Shown here piece after piece: positions 43,941-53,074 of a stretch of DNA of 64,000 nucleotides (the first letter of the stretch is position 1; every line of letters starts with the position of its first letter). The position numbers and the translations under genes were made by a program. A model generated the notes under the pieces. That model was not told the DNA's origin. It did not search any database and worked only from the letters and a program-made list of their open reading frames with translations. The stretch is from positions 2,006,001-2,070,000 of the forward strand of contig JNLK01000001.1 of NCBI GenBank assembly GCA_000703065.1. The letters run 5' to 3'. Origin of the DNA: Lachnospiraceae bacterium AC2029 (GTDB taxonomy: Bacteria > Bacillota > Clostridia > Lachnospirales > Lachnospiraceae).

Positions 43941-46355
43941 ATGAGCATACGTATCGCTCTCGCAGGAAATCCGAACTGCGGTAAGACAACATTATTCAAT
44001 GCACTGACCGGTGCCAACCAGTATGTAGGTAACTGGCCGGGCGTTACGGTGGAGAAGAAGGAAGGTAAGTTGAAGGGCAACAAAGAGGTTAAGATCGAGG
44101 ACCTTCCCGGAATTTACTCCCTGTCACCCTACACCCTGGAGGAAGTGGTGGCACGGAACTACCTGATCGGACAGAGACCGGACGCGATCATCAATATCGT
44201 GGACGGTACTAATCTGGAGCGGAACCTGTACCTTACGACACAGGTACTGGAGTTGGGAATCCCGGTGGTCGTGGCTGTCAACATGATGGACCTGGTGGAG
44301 AAGAACGGAGATAAGATCAATACGAAGGCCCTGTCGGACAAGCTGGGCGTTCCTGTGATCGAGATCTCCGCCATGAAGGGCAGAGGCATAGACAAGGTAG
44401 TGGAGAAGGCCATCGACCTCGCGAAGAAGGGCGATGTGGCAGAGCGTAAGCATTCCTTTGCTCCCGAGGTAGAGGAGTATATACAGCAGGTTGAGGACAG
44501 ACTTCCTTCGGAGATCGCAGAGGAAGAGAAGCGTTTTTTTGCCATCAAGCTTCTGGAGCGGGACGACAAGGTCAGTGAGATGGCAAAGGATCTTCCGGAT
44601 GTATCCGCGGAGATCGCGGAAATGGAGAAGGCCTTCGACGATGACACTGAGAGTATCATTACAAATGAGCGGTACAATTATATCTCCTCCATCATTTCCG
44701 GCGTTTTAAAGAAGAAGCATACCGGAACCAAGATGAACACCTCGGATAAGATCGATAAGATCGTGACCAACCGCTGGCTGGCACTGCCGATCTTCGCGGT
44801 GATCATGTTCATCGTATACTATGTATCCATATCCACCGTGGGGGCATGGGCCACAGACTGGACCAATGATAATCTGTTCGGCGACGGCTTCCACCTCTTC
44901 GGCATGAACGGAAACCTGGATGAGGATACAGACAAATGGGCCGAGGAGCATGTCTTTGTGGACAGCGTGAAGGCGGTGATCGATCAGGCGGCAGAGGACA
45001 AAAATGTAATCGGTGCTGACGAGCTGCAGGGGGCCTTTGAGGACGGAGACCTGGATGGCTTCTCGGAAGCATATGGTACCTATGTAGATGATCTGACGGA
45101 GAAGGGTTACGCCATAGATGAAGCGCTGGAGGCTTCCGGGGCTTTGAATGAAGACGGTGAGTTTGACACGCCGGATCCCTCCGAGTACGGAACCTGGGTG
45201 CCGAGTATTCCGGCGCTGGCGGAGAAGGGGCTGGACGCTATCAACTGTGCGGACTGGCTGAAGAGCCTGATCCTGGATGGTATCATAGGAGGTGTGGGTG
45301 CAGTTCTCGGATTTGTTCCCCAGATGCTGATCCTCTTTATCTTCCTGGCGATCCTGGAGGAGTGCGGCTACATGGCCCGTGTGGCATTTATCATGGACCG
45401 TATCTTCCGGAAGTTCGGCCTTTCCGGTAAGTCCTTCATTCCGGTCCTCATCGGAACCGGCTGCGGCGTGCCGGGTATCATGGCAAGCCGGACCATTGAA
45501 AATGAAAGAGACCGTCGCATGACCATCATGACGACCACATTTATCCCCTGTGGAGCGAAGCTGCCCATCATTTCCCTGATCGCGGCTGCACTGTTCCACG
45601 GCTCCGGACTGGTGGCATGGAGTGCATACTTCATCGGTATCGCAGCCATCATCCTCTCCGGTATCATCCTGAAGAAGACAAAGATGTTCGCAGGTGACCC
45701 GGCTCCCTTCGTTATGGAGCTGCCGGCTTACCACCTGCCGAAGGTGGGCGCAGTGCTTCGTTCCATGTGGGAGCGCGGCTGGTCCTTCATCAAGAAGGCC
45801 GGTACCATCATCCTTCTTTCCTCCATCGTAATCTGGGCAGGCAAGTCCTTCGGATGGGTAGACGGAGCCTTCGGTTTCAATCCGGATGTTGCCCTGGAGG
45901 ACAGTATCCTCGGCAAGATCGGAAGCGGTATCGCATGGATCTTCGCGCCTCTTGGCTTTGATAATATCCGTGCAACCATCGCGACGGTTATGGGTCTGGT
46001 TGCAAAGGAAGAGGTTGTCGGAGTGTTCGGTGTCCTTGATTTTGAGGGCCTGACCAGACTGGCAGGATATTCCTTCCTGCTGTTCAACCTGCTGTGTGCA
46101 CCCTGCTTTGCGGCTATCGGTGCCATCAAGAGGGAAATGAACTCGGGTAAGTGGACCTGGTTCGCCATCGGTTATCAGTGTGCATTTGCATACTTCGTAG
46201 CGCTCTGTGTATATCAGATCGGAATGCTGATCACCGGAACCTTCAGTGTATGGGCTATAGTAGCCATCCTGCTGCTGATCGGATTCGCGTATCTGTTGTT
46301 CCGCCCCTATAAAGAGAGCCAGAAACTGGACATCAAAATGAAAAAGTCGGCGTAG
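43941..46355 (+). CDS. feoB: Ferrous iron transport protein B
   Basis: An 804-aa membrane GTPase that imports Fe(II). The N-terminal G domain has G1 GNPNCGKTT, G3 DLPGIYSL, G4 NMMD and a helical GDI region (about 165-250). The membrane part has the two Gate motifs with conserved Cys (GTGCGVPGIMASR and IPCGAKLP) and eight or so TM helices. Between the first TM helix and the first Gate is an acidic insert of about 120 residues (near 44890-45230: DEDTDKW, FEDGDLDGF, DPSEYGTW), likely extracytoplasmic; inserts of this kind occur in other clostridial FeoBs. The stop is immediately followed by a tandem repeat array. Confidence 0.96.
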   Translation: MSIRIALAGNPNCGKTTLFNALTGANQYVGNWPGVTVEKKEGKLKGNKEVKIEDLPGIYSLSPYTLEEVVARNYLIGQRPDAIINIVDGTNLERNLYLTTQVLELGIPVVVAVNMMDLVEKNGDKINTKALSDKLGVPVIEISAMKGRGIDKVVEKAIDLAKKGDVAERKHSFAPEVEEYIQQVEDRLPSEIAEEEKRFFAIKLLERDDKVSEMAKDLPDVSAEIAEMEKAFDDDTESIITNERYNYISSIISGVLKKKHTGTKMNTSDKIDKIVTNRWLALPIFAVIMFIVYYVSISTVGAWATDWTNDNLFGDGFHLFGMNGNLDEDTDKWAEEHVFVDSVKAVIDQAAEDKNVIGADELQGAFEDGDLDGFSEAYGTYVDDLTEKGYAIDEALEASGALNEDGEFDTPDPSEYGTWVPSIPALAEKGLDAINCADWLKSLILDGIIGGVGAVLGFVPQMLILFIFLAILEECGYMARVAFIMDRIFRKFGLSGKSFIPVLIGTGCGVPGIMASRTIENERDRRMTIMTTTFIPCGAKLPIISLIAAALFHGSGLVAWSAYFIGIAAIILSGIILKKTKMFAGDPAPFVMELPAYHLPKVGAVLRSMWERGWSFIKKAGTIILLSSIVIWAGKSFGWVDGAFGFNPDVALEDSILGKIGSGIAWIFAPLGFDNIRATIATVMGLVAKEEVVGVFGVLDFEGLTRLAGYSFLLFNLLCAPCFAAIGAIKREMNSGKWTWFAIGYQCAFAYFVALCVYQIGMLITGTFSVWAIVAILLLIGFAYLLFRPYKESQKLDIKMKKSA

Positions 46356-46990
46356 GTTCCGTTTCGCCATCAGGCGAAACGAGAACCGTAGGGGTCCATC
46401 ACCGAAGGTGATGCCCGAGCAGAGCGAGGGTTGCGCGGCGGCCACCTAAGCCGTCGCGCAAGATAATGGTTCCGTTTCGCCATCAGGCGAAACGAGAACC
46501 GTAGGGGTCCATCACCGAAGGTGATGCCCGAGCGGAGCGAGGGTTGCGCGGCGGCCACCTTAGCCGTCGCGCAAGATAATGGTTCCGTTTCGCCATCAGG
46601 CGAAACGAGAACCGTAGGGGTCCATCACCGAAGGTGATGCCCGAGCAGAGCGAGGGTTGCGCGGCGGCCACCTTAGCCGTCGCGCAAGATAATGGTTCCG
46701 TTTCGCCATCAGGCGAAACGAGAACCGTAGGGGTCCATCACCGAAGGTGATGCCCGAGCAGAGCGAGGGTTGCGCGGCGGCCACCTTAGCCGTCGCGCAA
46801 GATAATGGTTCCGTTTCGCCATCAGGCGAAACGAGAACCGTAGGGGTCCATCACCGAAGGTGATGCCCGAGCAGAGCGAGGGTTGCGCGGCGGCCACCTT
46901 AGCCGTCGCGCAAGATAATGGTTCCGTTTCGCCATCAGGCGAAACGAGAACCGTAGGGGTCCATCACCGAAGGTGATGCCCGAGCAGAGC
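46355..46990 (+). repeat. 113-bp tandem repeat array, about 5.6 copies, with hairpins
   Basis: Units start at 46355, 46468, 46581, 46694, 46807 and 46920 (partial). They are nearly identical; the differences seen include CTAAG for TTAG in copy 1 and CGGAG for CAGAG in copy 2. Each unit can form three strong hairpins: GGTTC-CGTTTCGCC around ATCA, CATCACC-GAA-GGTGATG, and TTGCGCG..CGCGCAA enclosing CGGC/GCCG. There is no T-run. The array fills the gap between the feoB stop and the gene for the FeoB-associated Cys-rich protein. The near-identity points to recent expansion and likely length variation. Confidence 0.95.
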
Positions 46991-47045
46991 GTACGTTATT
47001 GAAAGACAGGAAGCCACGTGGTATAACAGAGAGGAGGACATGACA

Positions 47046-47423
47046 ATGAACGAAATATTCGGAACCATGATAGTACTCATGATCCTCCTTGCGATCGTGG
47101 GACTAATCATACGTGGCATGATCCGTGACAGGAGAGCCGGAAAGTCTGTGATATGCGGAGGGTGCTGTGAGAGCTGCGGCGGCTGTGCCGCTCATGGCAG
47201 TGCTGGCAGTGCGCACGCGTCATACAACGGATCCGGGACCTCGCATAGTGGTATGCATGCATCTGTTGGAAGCGGGAGTGTATCAGCTGTCAGTGGGCGT
47301 GTATCCGCCGGCAGCATCCATGCATCCGCCAGCAGGGACAACGCTTCCTGCAGTGGGGCGTGTGCCTCCTGTAGCAGTTCCTGTGCGTATTTCAGCAGAT
47401 GCCCAAGGAGCAAAAACGGTTAG
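47046..47423 (+). CDS. FeoB-associated Cys-rich membrane protein, extended form
   Basis: A 125-aa protein with one TM helix (about 4-26), a basic stop (RDRRAGK), then CGGCCESCGGC, as in the small FeoB-associated Cys-rich proteins of Firmicutes, which are usually about 50-60 residues. Here the chain continues with a Ser/Ala/Gly/His-rich stretch (about 50-100) and a second Cys cluster (CSGACASCSSSCAYFSRC). The ATG at 47046 is 8 nt after GAGGAGG; an ATG at 47040 would be only 2 nt away. It probably handles or hands over iron next to FeoB. The GC-rich, repetitive tail may be recently expanded. Confidence 0.82.
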   Translation: MNEIFGTMIVLMILLAIVGLIIRGMIRDRRAGKSVICGGCCESCGGCAAHGSAGSAHASYNGSGTSHSGMHASVGSGSVSAVSGRVSAGSIHASASRDNASCSGACASCSSSCAYFSRCPRSKNG

Positions 47424-47497
47424 CTGCCGTCATTGCCCGAGAAGCAATAATAGTTAATTAAAGTTATGGCAGGAGACGCCTCGGGAGGTGAGAATAG

Positions 47498-48280
47498 GTG
47501 AATGGTGACGTTGTTTTAGGTCTTATGATCCCATTTGCCGGAACTGCGCTGGGATCGGCCTGTGTCTTCCTGATGAAGAAGGAACTGGGGGCGTTGGTCC
47601 AGAAGGCGCTGACAGGCTTCGCCAGCGGCGTCATGGTTGCGGCATCCATCTGGAGTCTGCTGATCCCTGCCATGGATCAGACCGAGGATATGGGAAAGCT
47701 GAGCTTTCTCCCAGCATTTATCGGATTCTGGCTGGGCATCCTTTTCCTTCTGTTGCTGGATTCGGTGATCCCGCATCTGCATATGAATGCGGAGAAGGCG
47801 GAGGGACCGAAGGCAAAACTCCGGAAGACCACCATGATGGTTCTTGCCGTTACATTACACAATATCCCGGAGGGTATGGCAGTGGGCGTTGTATATGCAG
47901 GCTTTCTTTCCGGAAATACCACCATTACCTCCGGAGGTGCCCTGGCGTTGGCCATCGGTATCGCCATTCAGAACTTCCCGGAGGGTGCTATCATTTCCAT
48001 GCCTCTTCGGGCGGCCGGACGAAGCAAGGGAAAGGCGTTTCGGGACGGAGTGCTGTCCGGAGCCGTGGAACCGGTGGGAGCGCTGCTGACGATCCTCGCG
48101 GCGGGCACCATCATTCCGGCGATGCCGTATCTGCTGAGCTTTGCGGCAGGTGCGATGATGTATGTGGTTGTGGAAGAACTGATCCCGGAAATGTCTTCCG
48201 GAGAGCATTCCAATATCGGCGTGGTCATGTTTGCGGTGGGCTTTACTCTGATGATGGCGCTGGATGTTGCGCTTGGATGA
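47498..48280 (+). CDS. ZIP family metal transporter
   Basis: A 260-aa, eight-TM metal importer of the ZIP/ZupT type, for Zn(II), Fe(II) or Mn(II). The metal-binding helices carry TLHNIPEGMAVG (TM4) and AIQNFPEGAIISMP (TM5), both with the HN/QNxPEG motifs. The loop between TM3 and TM4 is charged but short of His. The GTG start is preceded by GGGAGG. It lies 74 nt after the Cys-rich gene, so the Fe operon may extend into it; a strong terminator follows. Confidence 0.9.
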   Translation: MNGDVVLGLMIPFAGTALGSACVFLMKKELGALVQKALTGFASGVMVAASIWSLLIPAMDQTEDMGKLSFLPAFIGFWLGILFLLLLDSVIPHLHMNAEKAEGPKAKLRKTTMMVLAVTLHNIPEGMAVGVVYAGFLSGNTTITSGGALALAIGIAIQNFPEGAIISMPLRAAGRSKGKAFRDGVLSGAVEPVGALLTILAAGTIIPAMPYLLSFAAGAMMYVVVEELIPEMSSGEHSNIGVVMFAVGFTLMMALDVALG

Positions 48281-48334
48281 TATGATGCCCGGCCAGGCCG
48301 GGTCAGAGATGGCATCAGATCGATCAGATATCAG

Positions 48335-48365
48335 GAGCGGTGCAGTTGATTGCACCGCTCTTTTT
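48335..48365 (+). terminator. Terminator after the ZIP transporter gene
   Basis: GAGCGGTGCA and TGCACCGCTC form a perfect stem with a 6-nt loop, followed by five T residues. Confidence 0.93.
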
Positions 48366-48368
48366 GCG

Positions 48369-48415
48369 TATAATGATGATTGGGTCAAAGGATCCGGGCA
48401 ACACGCTTGTGTGCT
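48369..48415 (+). repeat. Third copy of the leader hairpin element, after a -10 box
   Basis: TATAAT at 48369-48374 is followed at once by a diverged copy of the trkH leader element (GATGATTGGGTCA..AGG..CCGGGCAACACGCTTGTGTG). The inner hairpin CACG-CTTG-TGTG keeps its CTTG loop. A TTGATT at 48346-48351 is 17 nt upstream of the -10 box but lies in the preceding terminator. Confidence 0.6.
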
Positions 48416-48452
48416 GTAGATCATCAGTTGGGGAAAAGATTGGAGGCATACC

Positions 48453-49127
48453 ATGTTTCATATCCTGATCGTAGATGATGATAAGAATACCCGCCTCTAT
48501 ATCCGGACGGTTCTGGAAACAAACGGATATATGGTGAGTACCGCGGAGGACGGAGAGAAGGCGCTGGGGGTTCTGGAAAAGGAAAAGATCGACCTGGTGG
48601 TCCTGGATATCATGATGCCGGTGATGGATGGCTACGAATTTACCCGGATCCTTCGGGAGGGAGACAACAGCCTTCCTGTTCTTATGGTGTCTGCAAAGCA
48701 GCTTCCGGCTGATAAGCATAAGGGGTTCCTGGCGGGAACGGATGATTATATCACCAAACCCATCGATGAGACGGAAATGCTCCTCCGCATCAAGGCTCTG
48801 CTGCGCCGGGCAAAGATCGCAAATGAACGGCGGATCGAGATAGGAAATGTGGTCCTGGATTATGACAGCCTTTCCGTGACCAGAGGGGAGGAGGTTCAGA
48901 TGCTTCCCCAGAAGGAATTCCAGCTGCTCTTTCTACTGCTGTCCTATCCGGGCAAGATCTTCACCCGGATCCAGCTGATGGATGAGATCTGGGGAACGGA
49001 GAGCGAGACCGGCTGGGAGACGGTAACGGTACATATAGGAAGACTCAGAAAGAGATTCGAGGGCTGGGAGGAATTCTCCATCGAATCCGTTCGGGGATTA
49101 GGATACAGGGCGGTGAAAAAGGTATGA
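48453..49127 (+). CDS. Response regulator, OmpR/PhoB class
   Basis: A 224-aa regulator. The receiver domain (1-120) has VDDDKN, the phospho-acceptor in LVVLDIMMPVMDG, Ser-Ala-Lys in MVSAKQ and Lys in YITKPI. The C-terminal winged helix (about 130-224) has FQLLFLLLSYPGKIFTR and VTVHIGRLRKRF..VRGLGYRAV. TTGGAGG precedes the ATG. Its stop overlaps the kinase start (ATGA at 49124), so the two are made together. Targets are unknown. Confidence 0.94.
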   Translation: MFHILIVDDDKNTRLYIRTVLETNGYMVSTAEDGEKALGVLEKEKIDLVVLDIMMPVMDGYEFTRILREGDNSLPVLMVSAKQLPADKHKGFLAGTDDYITKPIDETEMLLRIKALLRRAKIANERRIEIGNVVLDYDSLSVTRGEEVQMLPQKEFQLLFLLLSYPGKIFTRIQLMDEIWGTESETGWETVTVHIGRLRKRFEGWEEFSIESVRGLGYRAVKKV

Positions 49128-50206
49128 ATGTAAATAAAAACAGACTGGAAAATTCAAAAAAGAACATCTCACTGGTCATCTCGCTTTCCATGGTGGTCAT
49201 GGGACTGCTTCTGGTAACGATGACCATCGTGGGAGTTATCGTTTTCTTTTTTATCTATCGTGGGACGCTGAAGTTGGATGCATCGGAGATCAGTGCAACC
49301 CAGCTCTTTTTTATTTTTATCGCTCTTTGCCTGTTCTTCGGGGCGATACTGTCCTTTGTTATGGTCCATTTCCCTCTGAAACCGGTGACCAAGATCATGG
49401 ATGCCACTAACCGTCTGGCTTCCGGGGATTACTCCGTGCGTCTTTCCTTCAAGGGATCCTTTTCGAAGCTACCGCCCATCCGGGAGATGACCGACAGCTT
49501 TAATACCATGGCGGAGGAGCTGGGACAGATCGAGATGCTGAGGACGGATTTCATCAATAATTTCTCCCACGAATTCAAGACGCCCATCGTTTCCATCGCA
49601 GGCTTTACAAAACTGCTGAAACAGAAGGACCTTCCGGAGGAGACCAGGGACGAGTATCTGGACATCATCGAGGAAGAATCCCTTCGGCTGGCTGCGCTGG
49701 CCACAAATGTACTGGATCTTGCAAAGGTGGAGAATCAGAGTATTCTTTCGGATACCGCGGATTACAATCTGTCCGAGCAGCTGAGGAACTGTGTGCTCCT
49801 GCTGGAGTCCAAATGGAGCAGGAAGAATATCGAGCCCGTGCTTCCGGAGGAGGAGTGTCAGGTCCACGGAAATGAGGAGCTTCTGAAGCAGGTTTGGATC
49901 AATCTTCTGGACAATGCCATCAAGTTCTCGGAAGAATACGGTACCATAGAGGCCCGGATCGAGGAGGGGGAAGAGGAGCTTCAGGTAATGATATCGAATT
50001 TCGGAGAACCGATCCCGGAGGATAAGAGGAAGAGGATCTTCGGAAAGTTTTATCAGGCGGATGAGTCCCACGCCACCGAAGGAAACGGTGTCGGTCTTGC
50101 CATTGTGAAGAAGATCACGGAGCTCCATAAGGGCAGCGTGGAGGTGGAATGCAAAGACGGAAAGAACACATTTATCGTTACATTGCCAAAAAATGAACGG
50201 GCATAG
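49124..50206 (+). CDS. Sensor histidine kinase (HAMP-HisKA-HATPase)
   Basis: A 360-aa membrane kinase with two TM helices (about 14-45 and 55-78) and almost no outside loop, then HAMP (about 80-130), the H-box FINNFSHEFKTPIVSIAGF, the N-box NLLDNAIKFSE, and G2 GNGVGLAIVKKI. The usual D-x-G-x-G of the G1 box reads ISNFGEPI; this variant occurs in active kinases. The lack of a sensor domain suggests intramembrane sensing or a partner protein. Pairs with the OmpR-type regulator. Confidence 0.93.
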   Translation: MNVNKNRLENSKKNISLVISLSMVVMGLLLVTMTIVGVIVFFFIYRGTLKLDASEISATQLFFIFIALCLFFGAILSFVMVHFPLKPVTKIMDATNRLASGDYSVRLSFKGSFSKLPPIREMTDSFNTMAEELGQIEMLRTDFINNFSHEFKTPIVSIAGFTKLLKQKDLPEETRDEYLDIIEEESLRLAALATNVLDLAKVENQSILSDTADYNLSEQLRNCVLLLESKWSRKNIEPVLPEEECQVHGNEELLKQVWINLLDNAIKFSEEYGTIEARIEEGEEELQVMISNFGEPIPEDKRKRIFGKFYQADESHATEGNGVGLAIVKKITELHKGSVEVECKDGKNTFIVTLPKNERA

Positions 50207-50317
50207 TCTCATTTTCCTGAATTTCCATGATCAGTTTCGTTTCAGTTTAGAAATGTGTGATAGAATACGTATTTGGGAGAATGGGTCTTCCGTATTAAAA
50301 TGAAAGGGATTAATAAC

Positions 50318-51211
50318 ATGCGAAAGGTACAGATCATTACGGACACCTGCAGCGATCTGACTCCGGAGCTTATGGAGCGTTACGGGATCGATTATGCAAG
50401 AATGAACACCGTGTTTGAGGGAAAGGAATCTCCGGCGGAGCTTTCCTGGACTAAGGATGAGATCCATAAGTTTTATGAGACCATACGTCAGGGCGGTCGT
50501 TATACCACGACACAGGTTCCTGTAGAGGAATATGACAGAGTGTTCCGGAAATATCTGGATCAGGGCTGCGATATCGTATACGTTGCATGTTCCACCAAGC
50601 AGTCCGGTTCTGTGAATACCGCAAAGGTTCTTGCAAAGAAGCTGGAGGCGGAATACGAGGGTGCGAAGATTATCTGCATCGATTCCATGAGATCTGCTTT
50701 CGGAGAAGGGCTTCTGGCCATGGAAGCCTCCAGGCTTGCTTCCTCCGGGAAGACAGCGGAGGAGGTTGCATCCACCATTATGGGAATGAGAACCACGGCA
50801 CTGCAGTTCTGTGCGGTTCATACGCTGGAATACCTTCGCCGTGCAGGAAGAGTCAAGGGCTCAGCCGCATTTTTCGGAAATCTTTTCGGCGTAAAGCCCA
50901 TCCTGATCGCTGATGCGGAGGGCAATCAGGCAGCCTACAAAAAGGTAAAGGGAAGAGATGCTTCCATCACGGAGATCGTGAAGCTGCTGAAGGAGAGTAT
51001 CACGAATCCGGAGGAGCAGACGGTATACCTTGGTCATGCGGACTGCAAACAGGAAGAAGTGGATGTATTAAAAGAGAGAATAGAGAAGGAGATCCCCTGC
51101 AAGGACGTTTATGTATGTTCCATCGGACCGATCATCGGAGCTTCTGTGGGACCGGACGCAATATCAGTATTTGCCTTTGGTAAAGCGGTCACCTTTGTAG
51201 GTGGGGAGTAA
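50318..51211 (+). CDS. DegV family fatty-acid-binding protein (FakB-like)
   Basis: A 297-aa DegV-fold protein. In Firmicutes such proteins (FakB) hold a fatty acid for phosphorylation by FakA. Family motifs are IITDTCSDLTPELMERY, TTTQVPVEEY, ACSTKQSGSVNTA, IDSMRSAFGEGLL, and LEYLRRAGRVKGSAAFFGNLFGVKPIL. The ATG at 50318 begins the family core (MRKVQIITDT); the frame is open to 50273. The FakA-like gene follows 4 nt after the stop codon, a strong sign that the two form a functional pair. Confidence 0.92.
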   Translation: MRKVQIITDTCSDLTPELMERYGIDYARMNTVFEGKESPAELSWTKDEIHKFYETIRQGGRYTTTQVPVEEYDRVFRKYLDQGCDIVYVACSTKQSGSVNTAKVLAKKLEAEYEGAKIICIDSMRSAFGEGLLAMEASRLASSGKTAEEVASTIMGMRTTALQFCAVHTLEYLRRAGRVKGSAAFFGNLFGVKPILIADAEGNQAAYKKVKGRDASITEIVKLLKESITNPEEQTVYLGHADCKQEEVDVLKERIEKEIPCKDVYVCSIGPIIGASVGPDAISVFAFGKAVTFVGGE

Positions 51212-51215
51212 AGAG

Positions 51216-52871
51216 ATGGAAAAGACGACGATAAGCAGTAGGGAGCTTGCTGAGCTGCTCAGCGGAGGAATCCAGAATCTACTGCTTCACAAAGATGAGG
51301 TAAATGATCTGAATGTATTTCCGATCCCGGATGGGGATACCGGCAGTAATATGCTGATGACCATTCAGGGCGGAGAGAACATCAGGCCTTACGAGAACGA
51401 AGGGATCGGTGACTATGCCCGGCGTACTGCGGACAGTATGCTCTTTTCTGCCCGGGGTAACTCCGGAGTCATCCTTTCACAGATCGCCGACGGGATCGCC
51501 GAGGGACTGGAAGGTGTGGAGTGTGCCAGCGTAGAGGATACCGCAAGAGCATTTAAATGCGGCGTCGCTCATGCATATTCTGCAGTGGCCGAACCGGTTG
51601 AGGGAACGATCCTTACGGTAGTCCGTGAAGCGGCTGAGTATGCTGCTTCCCTGAAATGTGCGGATATCCGGGAGTATCTGGACGCCTTTATCGTTCAGGC
51701 AAGGGAGTCGCTCCGACACACACCGGAGCTGCTGGATGTCCTGAAGAAATCCGGCGTGGTTGATTCCGGAGGGGCAGGGCTGATCTACATTATTGAGGGT
51801 GCCCTTTCCGTATTGAAGGGGGAGACCATCGAAGGTACCGGTGACTTCACGGGGCATATGGCGCCTGCCGCACCCGGCGCGACGCTGAATTTTGATCTTT
51901 TTGATGAAGACAGTGAACTGGTCTACGGATACTGTACAGAGCTTCTGCTGAGACTGCAGCGGAAGAAGACGGATATAGACAATTTTGATCTTCCGGCATT
52001 CCGTGAATTCCTCCAGAGTATCGGAGATTCCGTGGTTTGTCTGAAGACCGGAAGCGTGGTCAAGCTTCACGTACATACTAAGGAGCCTTATCGGGTTCTG
52101 CAGTATGGTCAGCAGTTCGGGGAATATCTGACGGTGAAGATCGAGAACATGTCCCTTCAGCACAACAATCTGCCTGCGGACAGCAGGCTGGCGCATCCGG
52201 AGGAGCATAAGCAGTTTGCGATCGTGGCTGTGGCATCCGGAGAAGGGATCAAGGAGAATTTCCGGGAAATGGGAACCGACCGGATCGTACAGGGCGGTCA
52301 GACCATGAATCCCTCTGCGGATGATTTCATAGATGCTTTCCGCAGGGTCAATGCCGATACGATCTTCGTTCTGCCGAACAACAGCAATGTGATCCTCGCT
52401 GCGCAGCAGGCGGCGAAGCTGTATGATATGGCAGACGTACGTGTGATCCCCACACATTCCATCGGAGACGGCTATGCAGTTCTCTCCATGCTGGATCTGG
52501 ATTCCGGAAATGCGGACGAGATAGAACAGGATATGATCCGTTCCATGGAGGGCGTGGTTACGGGCAGTGTGACCCGCTGTATCCGGGACACGGAAATGGA
52601 CGGCTTCCATCTGAGGGAAGGTCAGTACCTGGGCATCGTGGGCAAGGATATCGTATCTGCGGATAACGACAGAAGAGATACCGCATGTATGCTGACAGCC
52701 AGGATGGATTTCACGGATCATCAGATCTGCATCCTGATCCGGGGAAAGGATTCCACGGAGGAGGAGGCAGAGGAGATCGCATCCATGCTTCGGAAGGAGC
52801 ACAGGGATTGTGAGATCTATGTGCTGAACGGAGGACAGGAGATCTACAGCTATTACATTATTCTTGAATAA
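51216..52871 (+). CDS. Fatty acid kinase FakA-like (DAK2 domain) protein
   Basis: A 551-aa cytoplasmic protein of the YloV/FakA family. The DAK2 domain (1-200) keeps the metal-binding NVFPIPDGDTGSNM and ARGNSGVILSQI motifs and DSGGAGL. A middle linker domain (about 240-320) and a C-terminal DegV-like domain (about 330-551) complete the usual layout. In known systems FakA phosphorylates fatty acid bound to FakB, making acyl-phosphate for PlsX/PlsY. GGGGAG upstream supports the ATG at 51216. A terminator follows. Confidence 0.93.
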   Translation: MEKTTISSRELAELLSGGIQNLLLHKDEVNDLNVFPIPDGDTGSNMLMTIQGGENIRPYENEGIGDYARRTADSMLFSARGNSGVILSQIADGIAEGLEGVECASVEDTARAFKCGVAHAYSAVAEPVEGTILTVVREAAEYAASLKCADIREYLDAFIVQARESLRHTPELLDVLKKSGVVDSGGAGLIYIIEGALSVLKGETIEGTGDFTGHMAPAAPGATLNFDLFDEDSELVYGYCTELLLRLQRKKTDIDNFDLPAFREFLQSIGDSVVCLKTGSVVKLHVHTKEPYRVLQYGQQFGEYLTVKIENMSLQHNNLPADSRLAHPEEHKQFAIVAVASGEGIKENFREMGTDRIVQGGQTMNPSADDFIDAFRRVNADTIFVLPNNSNVILAAQQAAKLYDMADVRVIPTHSIGDGYAVLSMLDLDSGNADEIEQDMIRSMEGVVTGSVTRCIRDTEMDGFHLREGQYLGIVGKDIVSADNDRRDTACMLTARMDFTDHQICILIRGKDSTEEEAEEIASMLRKEHRDCEIYVLNGGQEIYSYYIILE

Positions 52872-52887
52872 CGGGATACATTAAGAG

Positions 52888-52911
52888 GAGCGCCGGCATA
52901 TGCCGGCGCTC
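52888..52911 (+). terminator. Hairpin terminator between convergent genes
   Basis: GAGCGCCGGCA is followed by its mirror TGCCGGCGCTC with almost no loop, then CTTATC. The weak T-run makes efficiency uncertain; it lies between converging operons and might serve both. Confidence 0.7.
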
Positions 52912-52943
52912 TTATCAGTTGCGCGATAAATGAGGCATGCAGG

Positions 52944-53064
52944 CTTGCTTCGACATCGCTTTGTGTGAGCTTGCTCACAGGCAAAGCGATGTCGAAGCAA
53001 GACTATACGGCGAAGCCGCGACATCGAGGATTGCGGCGCAATCGGAGATGTCGGCATGGCTCGT
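52944..53064 (-). repeat. Long perfect hairpin and related palindromes
   Basis: Perfect 20-bp arms (52944-52963 and 52982-53001, sharing CGACATCGCTTTG and its complement) enclose TGTGAG-CTTG-CTCACA, giving a nearly continuous hairpin of 58 nt. Next to it are CGGC-GAA-GCCG (53009-53019) and a nested palindrome in which CGACATC and GATGTCG enclose GATTGC-GGC-GCAATC. It fills the space after the last gene of two converging operons. Confidence 0.85.
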
Positions 53065-53074
53065 ATGATTGAGC

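Noticed and set aside
46370-46897. Series of overlapping 62-aa minus-strand reading frames with identical sequence
   Set aside because: They follow the 113-bp repeat exactly, and 113 is not a multiple of three; they arise from repetition, with no ribosome binding sites.
46355-46990. CRISPR array
   Set aside because: The units are contiguous and nearly identical over all 113 bp, with no unique spacers and no cas genes.
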